Assembly (NCBI GenBank): GCA_963931865.1
Contig: OZ007508.1
Location: 5,029,446-5,093,445, forward strand
DNA: 64,000 nt
From: Axinella damicornis
Lineage: Eukaryota; Porifera; Demospongiae; Axinellida; Axinellidae
Direction: 5' to 3'
In this document: one piece after another, positions 1-11,884 of the stretch
Layout of the letters: each line of letters begins with the position of its first letter
Position numbering within the stretch: position 1 is the stretch's first letter
Made by a program: the position numbers and the translations under genes
The notes under the pieces: generated by a model
Seen by the model: the letters and a program-made list of their open reading frames with translations, nothing else
Told to the model about the DNA's origin: nothing
Database searches by the model: none

Positions 1-46
1 TCCCTCCCTCCCTCCCTCCCTCCCTCCCTCCCTCCCTTCCTCCCAG

Positions 47-1780
47 ATATCACCCAGCTGCCGACCCGAGGACCCTGCAGTAAGTACGAGCTGGATATAG
101 AGGAGGGAAAGTTCCGCGGAGAGATAGAGATAACCTTTGAGGGAGATCCTTTCAAGGTGAGAGGATGTCTTGGATGTGTGTACTTGTGAGTATTATCCTA
201 TCACTTACAGTAGATTACGTAATTTTGCGTAACTAAGTGACACCAGGAGCCCATCGCAGCGCTCATAAGCTCCTGGTGACACAGAGGTGGTCAGGGTGTA
301 ATATTGTGCATGAGAGTCTGGAGCTCAGTGTGGCAAGAATGCAACACCAGCTAGCAGCCTGCTAGAATTGACATGCAGAAAACGTTTGTCAGGAAGATGG
401 CAGGTTGATGCATACATGTGTACTAGTTTGGCATTCGGCGTATGCTGATTACTTGGGGCAAGCCTGAGCGAACCCCACATATATGACCACAGTTGTCTGT
501 GGAATGTAGAGCAGCATGGAGACCGGGAAATGAAGCCGTGTGAATAGTTTTTCCACCAGGGAGCAGGGCGGAGGGAGGGAGGAAAGGGGAAAAGGATGGG
601 AGAAAGGAGGGAAATGCAGCAACCACAAGATGGTTGGGGTTGTGTACACACATGCACACTCACACACATGCACACCTGTTCACATGCCTGTTCACATGCA
701 CACCTGTTCACATGCACACCTGTTCACATGCACACATACACACATGCCCACAGGGAATTGCATGTAACCTGGACTCTCCTGCCTTCAAGAAGCTTGATGA
801 AGCGACAAAGGAGGTGCTTGGAGAGAGCAAGCCATACTCCATCTGTGGCAGCTTGCCACTGGTTGGTGACCTCCAGGAAGCAGGCTTTGATGTGCAGGTG
901 GGTTTGGCGATAGCAGGGGTGTCAGAAGCAGGGTTGCATGGTGGGGCAGCCTGGGCCATCCCACTTTTCATGTCAGGTTTTGTCGTAGGCCTTTGGGCTT
1001 TGACCTTTTACATGTTCAGCATGATGGCTTTGTCCAGTTTTGTCTGATGATAGCCAATTGGTGGCAACTTGCTACCAGACCTCTTCCTGAAGACTGAAAA
1101 TTGTGGCAAAAAGGTTTGCACAATTCTCAGGGTGTTTCAAGCCTTCTTAAAAATCGGCTACTGCATGGCCTCTGATATTGTGCCCGATGACTGCTACTTC
1201 CTGAGCTTCTGACAGGGCTTGGATAGTCATGTGGTTGTTATGTGATACATCACACGCTGTTTGAAACGCTTAAGTGCAATAATTGGATCTCTCTTTCCTT
1301 CCTTCCCTCCCTCCCTCCTTCCCTCCCTCCCTCCCTCCCTCCCTCCCTCCCTCCCTCCCTCCCTCCCTCTCCCCCTCCCTCCCTCCCCCCTCCCTCCCTC
1401 CCCCCTCCCTCCCTCCCCCCTCCCTCCCTCCCTCCCTCCCTCCCTCCCTCCCTCCCTCTCCCCCTCCCTCCCCCCTCCCTCCCCCCTCCCTCCCTCCCTC
1501 CCTCCCTCCCCCCCCTCCCTCCCTCCCTCCCTCCCTCCCTCCCTCCCTCCCTCCCTCCCTCCCTCCCTCCCTCCCTCCCTCCCCCCTCCCTCCCTCCCTC
1601 CCTCCCTCCCTCCCTCCCTCCCTCCCTCCCCCCCTCCCTCCCTCCTCCCTCCCTCATCCCCAGATCTGTGGCTATGGTCACAGCAGTGTTTACCACGGTG
1701 ACAATGAATACTGCACTCTCTCTGTAATGGAGAAGGCATTCAAGATCCTGTGCACGCTGCTCAACAAGTTCAACCAGTAG
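47..1780 (+). CDS. ArgE-like M20 deacetylase, last three exons (5' part outside window)
   Basis: Exons at 47-156, 754-897 and 1664-1780 match exons 8, 9 and 10 of the full genes downstream, with the same lengths (110, 144, 117 nt), the same phases and GT-AG borders. They encode the end of the lid-like middle region and the C-terminal catalytic segment, including the GYGHSSVYHGDNEY motif whose second His is the expected metal ligand. The stop is TAG at 1778-1780. The frame is open and the sequence is closest to the type 1 genes. Whether exons 1-7 exist upstream cannot be seen. The equivalent fragment in unit B has no upstream exons, so this one may also be an orphan tail. Confidence 0.85.
1301..1660 (+). 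repeat. (CCCT)n array ending at a 3' splice site
   Basis: About 360 nt of almost pure CCCT/CCCCT tract in the last intron of the partial gene. It runs to within a few bases of the acceptor AG before 1664 and so also serves as the polypyrimidine tract. The corresponding tract in unit B (about 25917-25962) is only ~45 nt. Confidence 0.95.
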
Positions 1781-2130
1781 ATTGAGCTACATGTGCATGG
1801 AAGTGAACACAATTAGTTCCCCATATTTTTGAATTTTCAGCGTAGATGGTTTTCCTTACATGTATGCTGGAGTTAAATTTCTGAATTCCACAGGAATTAG
1901 GCACCGTAATAATCTACCATAGACATGTCAGGATATATATCAGCATGCTGCAAAAACTATAATCTCAGACACCTACTGATTGAGCAACCAAATGCTTCTC
2001 AAGCTACCAGATGTTAATCTCCAGGCAGCAATGCTCTCGCTCTCTCCGTTGAGGTTCTCAGGTTGCCGGCAATCCAATCTACATGGCATCGTCCTAATCG
2101 GTCACGCGTCTCCATAATTTCTAGATAGTG
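1781..2130. other. Intergenic gap between partial gene and A1
   Basis: I find no open frame, RNA gene or repeat of note here. It carries the 3' flank of the partial gene and the distal upstream region of A1, and it is conserved in unit B at about 26084-26440 with small indels. Confidence 0.6.
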
Positions 2131-2140
2131 GGGGCGGGGC
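2131..2140 (+). promoter_or_regulatory. GC box upstream of A1
   Basis: GGGGCGGGGC lies ~130 bp before the A1 start codon in a CpG-rich stretch and is conserved at 26441-26450 before B1. It looks like an Sp1-type GC box of a TATA-less promoter. In B1 an inverted CCAAT box (ATTGG) sits just upstream; in A1 it is changed to ATCGG. Confidence 0.4.
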
Positions 2141-2269
2141 TCAAACGCGCGGCCTCGAGCGTCTGGCCGGCCGTGGGTATATCATAATAATAGTTTATTA
2201 TCTATGGGTATATCACCTCAGTCTCGCAGAAAGTTTTGCGAGTCAAGCTATAGTGCTCGAGGGAGAGAT

Positions 2270-5200
2270 ATGGCGTTGCAGATGGAGCTGAACAAAGACC
2301 GCTACGTGTCGCTGTTGGAGAAGCTGATAGGAGAGGTGGAGTCCCTACAGAACAACCCGCCGAAATTCGTGCCCCAGGAGGACAAGTGAGCCTTGCAAGC
2401 TAACCCTGCACACTCGCATTAGCACTTTTCGCTATTTGTGCATAGATATAAGACACGGAACCGTGTCTTATATCTATGATTTGTGTAACCCTTGCATTAT
2501 TGCAAATTATAAAAATAAGCCCTATCGCAACTTCGTACACGTATACAATTTATCGTCTCGAAACAAAGTCTGGGTGGGAGCGAGGCTATACTGCATGCAC
2601 CAGCAATCAATAAAGCTACCGGAACGAAATTCGCCGTCGCCTCTGAACTGGCGCTGAGTAACGGGCTTTCAAAACGTACGATACCTGCTCTAGAATGACG
2701 ACGAGTTCGGATCAAACATGCGGCGCTGACGTTGAACTGCTCGGCGCTGTACCCCTGCAGGAAGACAAGTGAGCCAAGCTAACGGACATTGCAGCTTCGT
2801 TGCTAGCGCTGTAACCTTTTACATCGTTGATCTCGCTTTTATTATTCTTGGCGGTGGCCAGGGAGCGCGGCTGCACCGGTGCACCGCGGCCAGCAATCAA
2901 TAGCAATTTCAGAACTGGCTGTTAAACTGTAGAACGTATACGATAGTCTACCTGCTCTAGCTAGAATGACAACGTCAAACATGCGGCGCTGACGTCGACG
3001 TTGAACCATCAGCGCCGGCGCGAGCTATTTTGGAGTGGTACGGCCACTGCCGCCGAAGGCAGTGAATAGAGGCTTGAAGTGACGATCTGTTCGCGCGAAG
3101 CGCGGAAATTTTTTTTCACCTTCATTTTTCAGTTGTCTGGGTGGGCTCTCGTGGCACCTTCGTGCTTTGCACTGCACTGTAACTGCTTTCTGCTTTTCGT
3201 ATCATCCGTGACCGTCGACGAGGAATGGCGATAATGCGCCCTTTGCGCGCATAACTTCTATACCGGTACAACTGTAGCCCACGCCTATACTAATTATAGT
3301 GCAAGCGTGAGCGAGCCCCTGCATAGACGAGTTTGCTGCGAATTTTCGTTTATAGACTAGAGAAGACACGAACAGTCTACTTCAACAAGGCCAGAGCGAC
3401 TTGGATCTTGGACCTCAACAAGGTGTGACTGAGACACGAGCTATGAACAGTCCACCACAGCCGTACCTAGGCGACTAAAAAGTGGTACGGGTACGGCCAA
3501 AACCGTACACAACGGACACGCAATAGCTAAGCTAGCTACATGTCACAATATGCCAATACAATCTCAAAAACGGGCGGCAAAGAAGCATGACAACTTACTA
3601 TTCATCTTCGTCGACTTCGAGTGTTTCCTGGCCAAGAAGACGCCCAGTGTCGTGAATAACCGTCGCGAAAGCAAAACGTCACCCGGCAAACCGCCCGGCA
3701 AAATCGGTTTTCTTCTTCTTTCTTCAGACAAATTTGGCGGACTCCCTCACGACGGTGTTTGCACAAAACAGCAGCATTTTACACTGAGCAGTGCACGATC
3801 CCATCGCTTTTTGGCAACTTCGAAGTCTCACGAAGCGCTTGAAACCGCCCACTCAAAATTTGTGTACTGTGTGTGGAGTGAATGCCATTAAGTATGCTGC
3901 TACAAAAATGAGGTAACAAGTGTAAAAAACATTAAAAATGTATGGAGATGTAGGGATAGCAGAACAGCAAAAAGTAAGAAAACAAGCAGGGATGATGGCA
4001 TAAAACAGTTCAGTATACAACACCCTACATACTTTTCTCATTATACATGTATTATGTGGAGAACTGTTTCATGCATCATCCCTGCTTGTTTTCTTACTTT
4101 TGCTGTTCTGCTATCCCTACATCTCCATTCATTTTTAATATATAACCTGGTTGTTAAACTCTTTTAAACACACTCTAGAGCTATCAAGCATCTTCGTGAT
4201 GCTCTGAAACCGTACACAGTTGAGAATGGTGGAGTTCTGAAGGTGGAGCACGTGTGGTATGTGGAGGGGAGGGGGAACCTGATCATTGAGTACACACCAG
4301 AGGGAGCCCAGGGTGAGTGATGGAGGGGGGGGGGGGGGGGGGGAGTGGGGTGCAGGAATTTGGCCTGGGATTGGGGTTGGTGTTTCCAGGCCCGTATGAC
4401 ACCAGAGCCAGGAGCTGAGGGTGAATGACAGAGGGGGAGGAGATTTGGCATGGTGTTTCCAGACCCCTGCTCTAGAATGACAACGAGTTCGGATCAAACA
4501 TGCGGCGCTGACGTTGAACCATAGTTAATATTGAACTGCTGGGCACAGTACCCAATCATTAAACAGCAATTTCAGAGCATTAATCATAGAGTTGGAGGGG
4601 GAGGAGATTTGGCATGGTGTTTCCAGGCCCCTGCTCTAGAATGACATGGTGTTTCCAGGCCCTGGCCATGGTATGGCTAGCTAGGAATATAAACCACGCC
4701 CACCCATGTGGGAATCACCGCATTGCAGAAAGTGGCATGTCATAAGTGGTCTAGCCTCGCTCCCAGGCCATTCCCACTGAAAGTATTTGCAGTATGCAAA
4801 TATGATACAGTGATCAAATATGCTGCATGGGAGAAAGGGCTGGGAACCAACTAGGCGTGAGGTCTGGAGATGCTTTGTGCTTCCCACAGAGACTGCAAAG
4901 TAACTGTGAGAAGCTGTGAGAAGCGCGGCCATTTAAGTCATCAGGAATCCGAGGGCTCATTGCTTTTACACTGTACTGTCATTGTTTTCTGCTTCCGTGC
5001 CATCTTTCTCAGTGTTTATTCTTTCTGCTTCTTAGCGTGACTAGTCACCATGTTGTTTTGCGACTTTCACAAACCACTTAAAGTGCTTGCTGTGTATCAA
5101 CCTTGACCTTGTGTCACAGCACTGGATGCAGTTATTGTAGGTGTGGGACAGAAGTTTGGTACTGAGCTTCTGTAACAAAAAATCAGCGGCATCAAAAAGT

Positions 5201-6198
5201 GGTACGGCTGACAGGCTGTACTGACTCCGGTCCTATGGCCCTGGTTTCTTTCACGGTGTCAGTTCTAGAGATCACACTGCTACAGCAGCTTCGATACCAT
5301 GCACTACCTTCACCGTCCTTAGTCCTATAGCCCTGTTTCCCTCTGTGGTTATTTTCCGGGGGGTTGCAATTGGGAAGTGGCCTGGTTACATCTTTGTAGG
5401 GAGTATGTACTCTTCCCCTACTGTTATATGTTGTAGTGAGTGTTGTGGTGACCACACTCAGGGACGGTGGCGTTTGTCGGGAGTCACCTGGACGTGGTCC
5501 CGGCCAACCCTGAGACGTGGGAGAGGAACCCCTTCAAGCTCTGTGTGGAGGTAAGCTAATATTCAGGGATGCAACCAGACTTTTTTCTGCTGAGGCAGTA
5601 TGATGCTGGAGGCGATTTGCACCTTGCCAGAAACTGCACGAAGGGCGGGATATTTTTTTGCCATCATTTTCGGTCGTCAGGAAGGGCAACTATGTGCTTT
5701 CCATTGCCCTGCTACTTCTTTCCACTTCCATGCCGTCTTTCTCGGGTATTTCAGGTAACACTAAGACTGCGATCCAGCATATCATGTAGCTATAAGACAT
5801 GCTGTCCAGCTGATCTTCACGCTGTACATTAAGTACAACCGTGTTGCTTAGTGACATTAGCGTACTAGCGTATGATTATGTGGATGCACCCACAATTGCC
5901 TGCATGCATTGTAGCCAACTCCATATTGAAAGTTAATGAACTGGGAGCGTTTAGTTTCACCTTGTCTGCACTCTGAACTTGAATGTCTCCTTGACCTGTA
6001 CTTGATCATGTAAGTATTGGCGCCTGCATGCACTCTGAATATCCCCTTGGAATTGGCACCAGCTTGAAGCACTTGAGTATTGGTGCCAGTGAAAATGGAA
6101 ACAGAATAAAGACATACCCCTCATGTGCACCTTGCACTTGAAAGATAACCCCTCATGTGCACCTTGCACTTGAAAGATAACGGTTTTATGTCTCTGCA

Positions 6199-6229
<31 letters not shown>

Positions 6230-9200
6230 CCCCTGACCCACTCCCTTCACATACACACACCTCACCAGGGAGACAAGCTGTATGGTCGTGGTACCACGGA
6301 CTGCCTGGGACACGTGGCACTGATCACCGAGCTGTTCATTCAGTTGGCAGAGAAGAAGCCAAAGCTGAAATATTCTGTGGCTGCTGTCTTCATTGCTTGG
6401 TGAGTAAATGCTGAGAGAATATGCAGAGACTTGGTCTCACTCATTAGGAGCGAGACTTGCTCATTTTGATTCAGTCTCACTCATGAATTAAAGCACTGCG
6501 TACATCCTCTCACTTACCAACTTAGTGTCGATAGTTTAGCGGTTTGTGCACAAAACACCTAACAGCTCCTTTTTTTGTAGAACTGTAGTTTGGTTTGTAG
6601 TACATGGAGCTAGCCCTGCTGTTTTACACATGCACACACACACACACGCACATGCACACATGCACACACACACACGCACATACACACGGACCCACTTATA
6701 CACATTATATCCATATAAACACTCAGTGAGGAAAACAACTCAATCCGGGGAGTGGGTGCGGACAAAATGATGGAATGTGGGAAGTTGGACCACCTCAAGA
6801 ACGGACCCGTCTTCTGGGTGGACACAGCAGACTGCCATCCCTGCATAGGTGTGGGGGATGTACATGTGCCTGTCAAGTAACCTGATGATTTGACTGTTGT
6901 TTTACTGTCATGTGATCTTGTGTGACGGACATGTCACTTCCCACCATAGGTACAGCCTCTGCTGCTATATGGACGATGAAGTTCAAAGGTCGTCTCTTCC
7001 ATTCGGGCCTGCCCCACAAAGGGATCAACTCCATTGAGCTAGCCAGTGAGGCCATGGCATATATACAGCGGAGGTTTTGTGAGGACTTCCCTCCCGTGAG
7101 TGTTTGCACGTTGGCGGGGGGAGTGAGTGTGGGGTGTGAGCATTTGTGTGGGTGGTTGTGACATCATACATGTGAAGATTGTGCACCTAGCTGTAATTAC
7201 GTTTCCACAAGAACATCTGTGAGCCAGGTTTTGCAGTTAGCAAACTCCTAGGTCTCTCCTCGTCAGTGAAGCCAGTCAACATCTTGCTTCAGGTGTTCAC
7301 TTCAAAGTGGATATTTGTATGATATATTGTCAGACCTCTCAGCTAGCTCTTACGAATAAAATACCACATGCTGAGTATTGCTGCATGCCAGACTTCTCAA
7401 TTAATTAATCCTTGATTGCTAGCTCCACAACAACTCCTTCGCTGTGTCTTTGTCATAGCATCGTAGCAGCTAGAATCACCGTAAAACAACCAATCAATCA
7501 ATTGCAAACAAGACACAAGATTGCTAGGATGGTGACATATTTATTAGCTCTGAGGGCTTGATGCTGCATTGCGTTGCACTTTAGCCTTGGAGAGGAGACT
7601 CCATATATAGTTCCACCAGTAACATGTAGAAGAGCCATCCACCACTTCATACTGGTATAGTGTTACTTTCAGTTTCACTGTTATGGTGAACTCTGCCACT
7701 CTGAATACCACTGCACTGGCTCCAATGTGGCTCTGAGAATGGTTCAACAGGTGCGGTCTTGTATCAAACAGCATCATCTGCACCTTCCAGTATCTACTCC
7801 TAACTAGCCCCCATTAATCTCTTTTACATGCTGCAAGTCATCAACAATTGGAGGAGGGAACGGTCTGGGAACAAGGCTAACTTTCACTCCTCCTCCATTA
7901 CCCCTTTCCTCCACACGCTGTCATCCCTCAGCATCCTAGTGAGGAGCGCTATCATTTTGTCACACCCTCCACGATGAAGCCCACCCAGGTCAAATGTTCT
8001 GAGGGATCCATCAACCAGATACCTCCGTGGACCGAGATGCGTGGAGATCTTCGCGTCACACCCTTTTACAATGTGTACGATGCCATAAAGAAGGCGGAGG
8101 GTTATGTGAAAGACCTCAACGAAGGTAAGTTACGTGATGTCCTTAGCAACTACTTTTGTGACCATGAGTTATCTCACCATCCGGTTTTGTTTTTCATGAC
8201 TCCACTTTACCTCCACCTCTCCCTCCCTCCTCACTCCCTTCTCCTCCCTCCCTCCTCACTCCCTTCTGCTCCCTCCCTGTCCCTCCCACCCTCCTCCCTC
8301 CCTCCCTCCCTCCCTACCTACCCCCACCCTCCTCCCTCCCTCGATCCCTCCCTCCCTCCCTCCTCCCTCCCTCGCTCCCTCCCTCCCAGATATCACCCAG
8401 CTGCCCACCCGAGGACCCTGCAGTAAGTACGAGCTGGATATAGAGGAGGGAAAGTTCCGTGGAGAGATAGAGATATCCTTTGAGGGAGATCCCTTCAAGG
8501 TAACAGGAGATCTTGCATGTATGCTTAATTATTTGACTTGCAGGCGTGTCCGTCATTTACAGTTCGGTGTATGTATGATCTTGTATCAAAGGGGTGACAC
8601 TCCCATAGATGCTGTAGTCAGAGCTGTGACCGGACTTATCGGCAAATCTTGACCCCGTATACTAAGGAAGGGGTGGAGTTGCTATGCATTCTTCCCTATA
8701 CTATCGGCGGTCAAGCAGTCAACGGCTGAAATACAGCGCAGTCAACGGCTGAAATACAGCGCAGTCAAACGGTCAAGAGTCTTTTGCGATGCGGTCAAGT
8801 GGTCAAGCAGCAAAAATGACTGTCAAGATTTCTTGACCCTGGTTGCAGCTGTGACTACGGCGTCAATGGGAGAGTAACCCCCTTGTGTATGAGTGATGCT
8901 TAGATTTGTTGGACTTCGAGTGTGGAGCCACTCCGAGCAGGATCGCGAAAGCCTTGAAGGTGGTAGAGCCCATTGTTTTACAAGTAGCGACAGCGAACAC
9001 TCAAAGGATCCACCGTGCCAGATGACATATATTGCCACTTTTCTGCAGCTTCTGCTTGCACTTTTTACACCCGCGATTGCGCCCAATACAAGCCAGCCAC
9101 TAAACACTTCGCAGAGTGACGCAACAACATGTACAGAAAAATTACCGTTGCGGAAGCATCAATTTTGACACAGAATTAGAGTGGCGCAAATTTAGAGCGC

Positions 9201-10624
9201 TTACGGTACAGGCCTCTACAATTTTCTCCGAAATTAAAAGGGTTTAGTGATGACCCATCAAGGGACATGCCACTATGTATCCATCCTCAGCCCCAACCCC
9301 ATTCAAAAGGGGTTGACTCGGTGCTTGAGCTGTTGCCTGGATCAGTGATTCTTCAGCCAATGCTGAAAGTGTAATACCTGAGAGGGCAAGACTGAGGAAG
9401 CATGTAATGAGTAGGGATAGCAGAGGGATTATAACATAAGACAAAGTTCATGTTTGCGGTAGCTGGTGTTGCTAGACACCAAGCTTCACTTACCAGTACT
9501 CTAGCAACAGACCTGCTGATGTCGATTTTGTGCCAATTAAAGTTTTCAAAGTGAGCTAAAAACTGTCAAACTAAACATATCCTACCTTATTATAGTCTAG
9601 TACCTGCAGCGCCCACTAGAATGGTAACAGACAGACAGACACATAGACACACACACACAATGTGTTCTAGAAACTCACTCTGCATGCAAGGGCGGGGTGA
9701 GGTTAATAAGGGGCAGGAGGGAGGGGGAAAAGGGGATTAAGGGAGGGGAAGGGAGGTACTTATATATTTATGAATGCAAGACGCACCTGAATTATGTGCT
9801 AGTTAGTGACTACACTGAGTAAAGACATGGTTGCAGCTATATAACTCAATCACACGGTGGGTGGGTAGTTGTGTGCTCCTGTATGTGATTTTGAGTGATT
9901 GACCTCCATACACACACACACTCACGTACACACGCACACACATGCTTACATGCACACTCACACACGCCCATACACATGCCTACAGGGAATAGCATGCAAC
10001 CTGGACTCTCCTGCCTTCAAGAAGCTCGATGAAGCCACAAAGGAGGTGCTTGGAGAGAGCAAGCCATTCTCTGTGACTGGCAGCTTGCCATTAGTCAAGG
10101 ACCTACAGGAAGCGGGGTTTGATGTGCAGGTTTGCTAGCTTATACTCATGATGTTGTGTGATACTTGACTGTACAATTTGATATGGATACGAAAACTTTT
10201 GCATAAGCATAATAATTGGGTCATTGCCCCTCCTCTCCCTTTCCCCTCACCTCTTTCCTCCTTTCGTCCCTGCCACTCTCCTCCCCTCCCCCTCCTTCCC
10301 CTCCCTCCCCTCCCCCTCACTCCCTCCCCCTCCCTCCCCTCCCCTCCCCCTCCCCCTCTCTCCCCTCCCCTCCCCCTCCCTCCCTCCCTCCCTCCCTCCC
10401 TCCCTCCCTCCCTCCCTCCCTCCCTCCCTCCCTCCCTCCCTCCCTCCCCCCCTCCCTCCCTCCTTCCCTCCCTCCCTCGCTCCTTCCCTCTCTCCCTCCC
10501 TCCCCAGATCTGTGGCTATGGTCACAGCAGTGTTTACCATGGTGACAATGAATACTGCACTCTCTCTGTAATGGAGAAGGCATTCAAGATCCTGTGCACG
10601 CTGCTCAACAAGTTCAACCAGTAG
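2270..10624 (+). CDS. ArgE-like M20 metallopeptidase/deacetylase, gene A1 (10 exons)
   Basis: Exons: 2270-2385, 4179-4312, 5462-5550, 6269-6399, 6727-6848, 6950-7095, 7932-8124, 8390-8499, 9986-10129, 10508-10624. All introns are GT-AG and the sum is 1302 nt, giving 433 residues. M20-family marks are SHLDVV (His92, Asp94), GRGTTD (bridging Asp124), CEEN (catalytic/metal Glu158-Glu159), VDTAD (Asp189/192) and VYHGDNEY (His406). Length and motifs resemble the acetylornithine deacetylase-like proteins of plants and Dictyostelium. The expected activity is zinc-dependent hydrolysis of an N-acyl amino acid. The substrate is uncertain because animals generally lack the acetylated arginine pathway. 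The start is chosen because MALQM is conserved in all four genes, whereas the upstream in-frame extension is not. Changes seen only here are Cys for Tyr in the RRFYEDF motif and Arg for Leu in HLLDAL. Confidence 0.9.
2441..2478. repeat. 38-bp perfect palindrome inserted in intron 1 of A1
   Basis: Two 18-nt arms (CATAGATATAAGACACGG and its complement) flank a 2-nt loop. The stretch is absent from B1, which reads straight through. A 7-bp direct repeat ATTTGTG lies at 2434-2440 and 2479-2485, like a target duplication. Confidence 0.8.
3010..3508 (-). mobile_element. Non-autonomous CAG..CTG element, right end deleted
   Basis: Begins with CAGCGCCGGCGCG and is collinear with the fuller copy at 26983-27510 in unit B and, inverted, with the element at 13233-13772. 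Unit A has lost ~115 bp that include the right terminus. There is no coding frame that I trust. Confidence 0.7.
3550..3900 (+). repeat. Unclassified dispersed repeat
   Basis: This stretch recurs at 27655-27955 in unit B and, on the opposite strand, at about 57600-57880 outside the duplication. Short frames in it share an NNRRES motif in all copies but have no recognisable domain. It is probably part of a degenerate mobile element next to the palindromic MITE at 3911-4140. Confidence 0.5.
3911..4140. mobile_element. Long-hairpin MITE, copy 1
   Basis: Imperfect inverted repeat with arms of about 100 nt, which include GATGTAGGGATAGCAGAAC and its complement. The same hairpin family occurs at 28057-28320 and 56908-57180. 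Confidence 0.8.
4325..4343 (+). repeat. G19 homopolymer
   Basis: A pure G run just after the exon 2 donor site of A1. The B1 equivalent is shorter (about 12 G). Confidence 0.9.
6117..6226 (+). repeat. 30-bp tandem duplication followed by C28 run, intron 3 of A1
   Basis: A ~30-bp segment containing CTCATGTGCACCTTGCACTT is present twice in tandem. It is followed by 28 consecutive C at 6199-6226 shortly before the exon 4 acceptor. Unit B lacks ~530 bp here and keeps only the C run (C25 at 30438-30462). Confidence 0.85.
8205..8386 (+). repeat. CCCT-rich array, intron 7 of A1
   Basis: Pyrimidine-strand microsatellite mixing CCCT, CCTC and TCCC units and ending directly at the acceptor AG before exon 8 (8390). 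Confidence 0.9.
9150..9473 (-). other. Segment inverted relative to unit B
   Basis: This ~324-bp stretch in intron 8 is the reverse complement of 34037-34352 in unit B, while flanks on both sides are collinear (accgtt on the left, agac(a/g)ccaagc on the right). The breakpoints are clean. It contains a small hairpin but no gene. Confidence 0.88.
10225..10505 (+). repeat. CCCT-rich array, last intron of A1
   Basis: Long pyrimidine microsatellite that ends at the acceptor before exon 10 (10508), as in all other copies. Confidence 0.93.
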
Positions 10625-11278
10625 ATTGAGCTACATGGAAGTGAACAGTGAACACAAGCAGTCGAATAGTTAGTTTAGTTGAATTTTTAGTCCCTTCAGC
10701 CTAGTTTATGGCTGGTCTAGCTAGATCTGTCATGTCCCCCATATTTTGGAATTTGACCATGTGTGTTGAGCCGACACAAGTTGTTGCTGATTTGTTTGCA
10801 CAATATATTAATCTGCATGCATGTCAACTATAGGTGCTATGTGGTCTGTCACTGGTGCTATGAGGGTGAAATTGTTGGAGGATCTCATGTAGTTTGATTT
10901 ATTTTTGGTCACGGAATTAATACTAACAGTGTAGAAATTTAAAGCTGGTGAAACTTCCTGTCAGTTGGCAAGCTAAGAGATGTTAGGTATGCTACACAAT
11001 GGTTTACATGCATAAATTTGTTGCAAGTGACCTGATGCACCCCCCCCCCCCCCCCCCCCCAGCTATTCTAACTCTAACCCTCACCCCGCCCCAACTGACA
11101 AACCCACACTTGCAAGCGGCTTTTATGCAGCTTCTTCATGGACGCATATGCACAGTATAGCATTCCAGCATTGGTGGGAATGTTTGTACGGTACGGAGGG
11201 CCTATAGGGACCTAGCTGGATTGGTAACATTACAGTCTCTAAGCTGACGGCACCTTAGTTATAATATGGTATGAACAT
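10625..11278. other. Intergenic region after A1, with C21 run
   Basis: I see no gene. It contains a 21-nt C homopolymer at 11040-11060, which is 31 nt at the equivalent site 35997-36027 in unit B. Confidence 0.7.
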
Positions 11279-11282
11279 TTAA

Positions 11283-11884
11283 CCCTTTAAGCCCCATTGA
11301 CGTCTATAGGCGTCATTTAGACCCTATGCACTTGTAGGGCTTCTCGCCAGTCCAAAAAGAGACCAAAAAGTCTTCAGAGGGCCTAGGGACGACTTTAAGG
11401 CATGAACTCAAAAATTTGGTCAGATTTCGGCGCGCCTCCCCCACTAAACGTACAAGCGGGGGGGTTTCGAAGGGGGGGCGGCAGCCCCCCCTTCGGCCTG
11501 TTGTGGGCGTTTTTTGATTTTAATGAGATTCATTGACCCGAGAATTTTTGATTCTAATGATATTCGTAGACCCCACCCAGGGCCTCAAGAAAACCTGCAA
11601 ATTGGTGTTGTAAGGTGTGCCATCAGTCAGATCTGGCCCAAGTTTAGGGAAATGCTGGGCGAAAATCCGGCTGACATCCACCTTTGACCTCCGATTGCTG
11701 GCCTTGTGGGGGGTCATGAATATCATTAACGGTATTGCCAGAGGGGTCTCTCCATGTGTGCGGGCCCCACCAAGTTTGGCCGCTGAGGAGCGAATGCTGT
11801 GGGAGAGGAGTACCTACGAAAGTGGCGTGCGCTGAATGCATGAAAATGTGTTGTCTTGGTGGGAAGAATTCGGTGGTTAAAGGG
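11283..11884 (+). mobile_element. piggyBac-type non-autonomous element (TTAA TSD), unit A only
   Basis: 602-bp insertion absent from unit B, where a single TTAA is uninterrupted (…acatttaaccatgcc…). It is flanked by TTAA at 11279-11282 and 11885-11888. Its ends are CCCTTTAAGCCCC and GGTTAAAGGG, so the outermost CCCTTTAA is inverted. TTAA plus CCC ends is typical of piggyBac elements. It has no complete transposase frame. Confidence 0.88.

Noticed and set aside
1227..1780. Long proline/serine/leucine and glycine/arginine/glutamate frames over CCCT arrays
   Set aside because: They are translations of the microsatellite on either strand. The same holds at 8205, 10225, 18703, 21350, 24508, 33106, 35107, 43482 and 45093.
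2204..2269. Upstream in-frame extension of A1 (22 more codons)
   Set aside because: It is not preserved in B1 or the type 2 genes; the conserved MALQM start is preferred.
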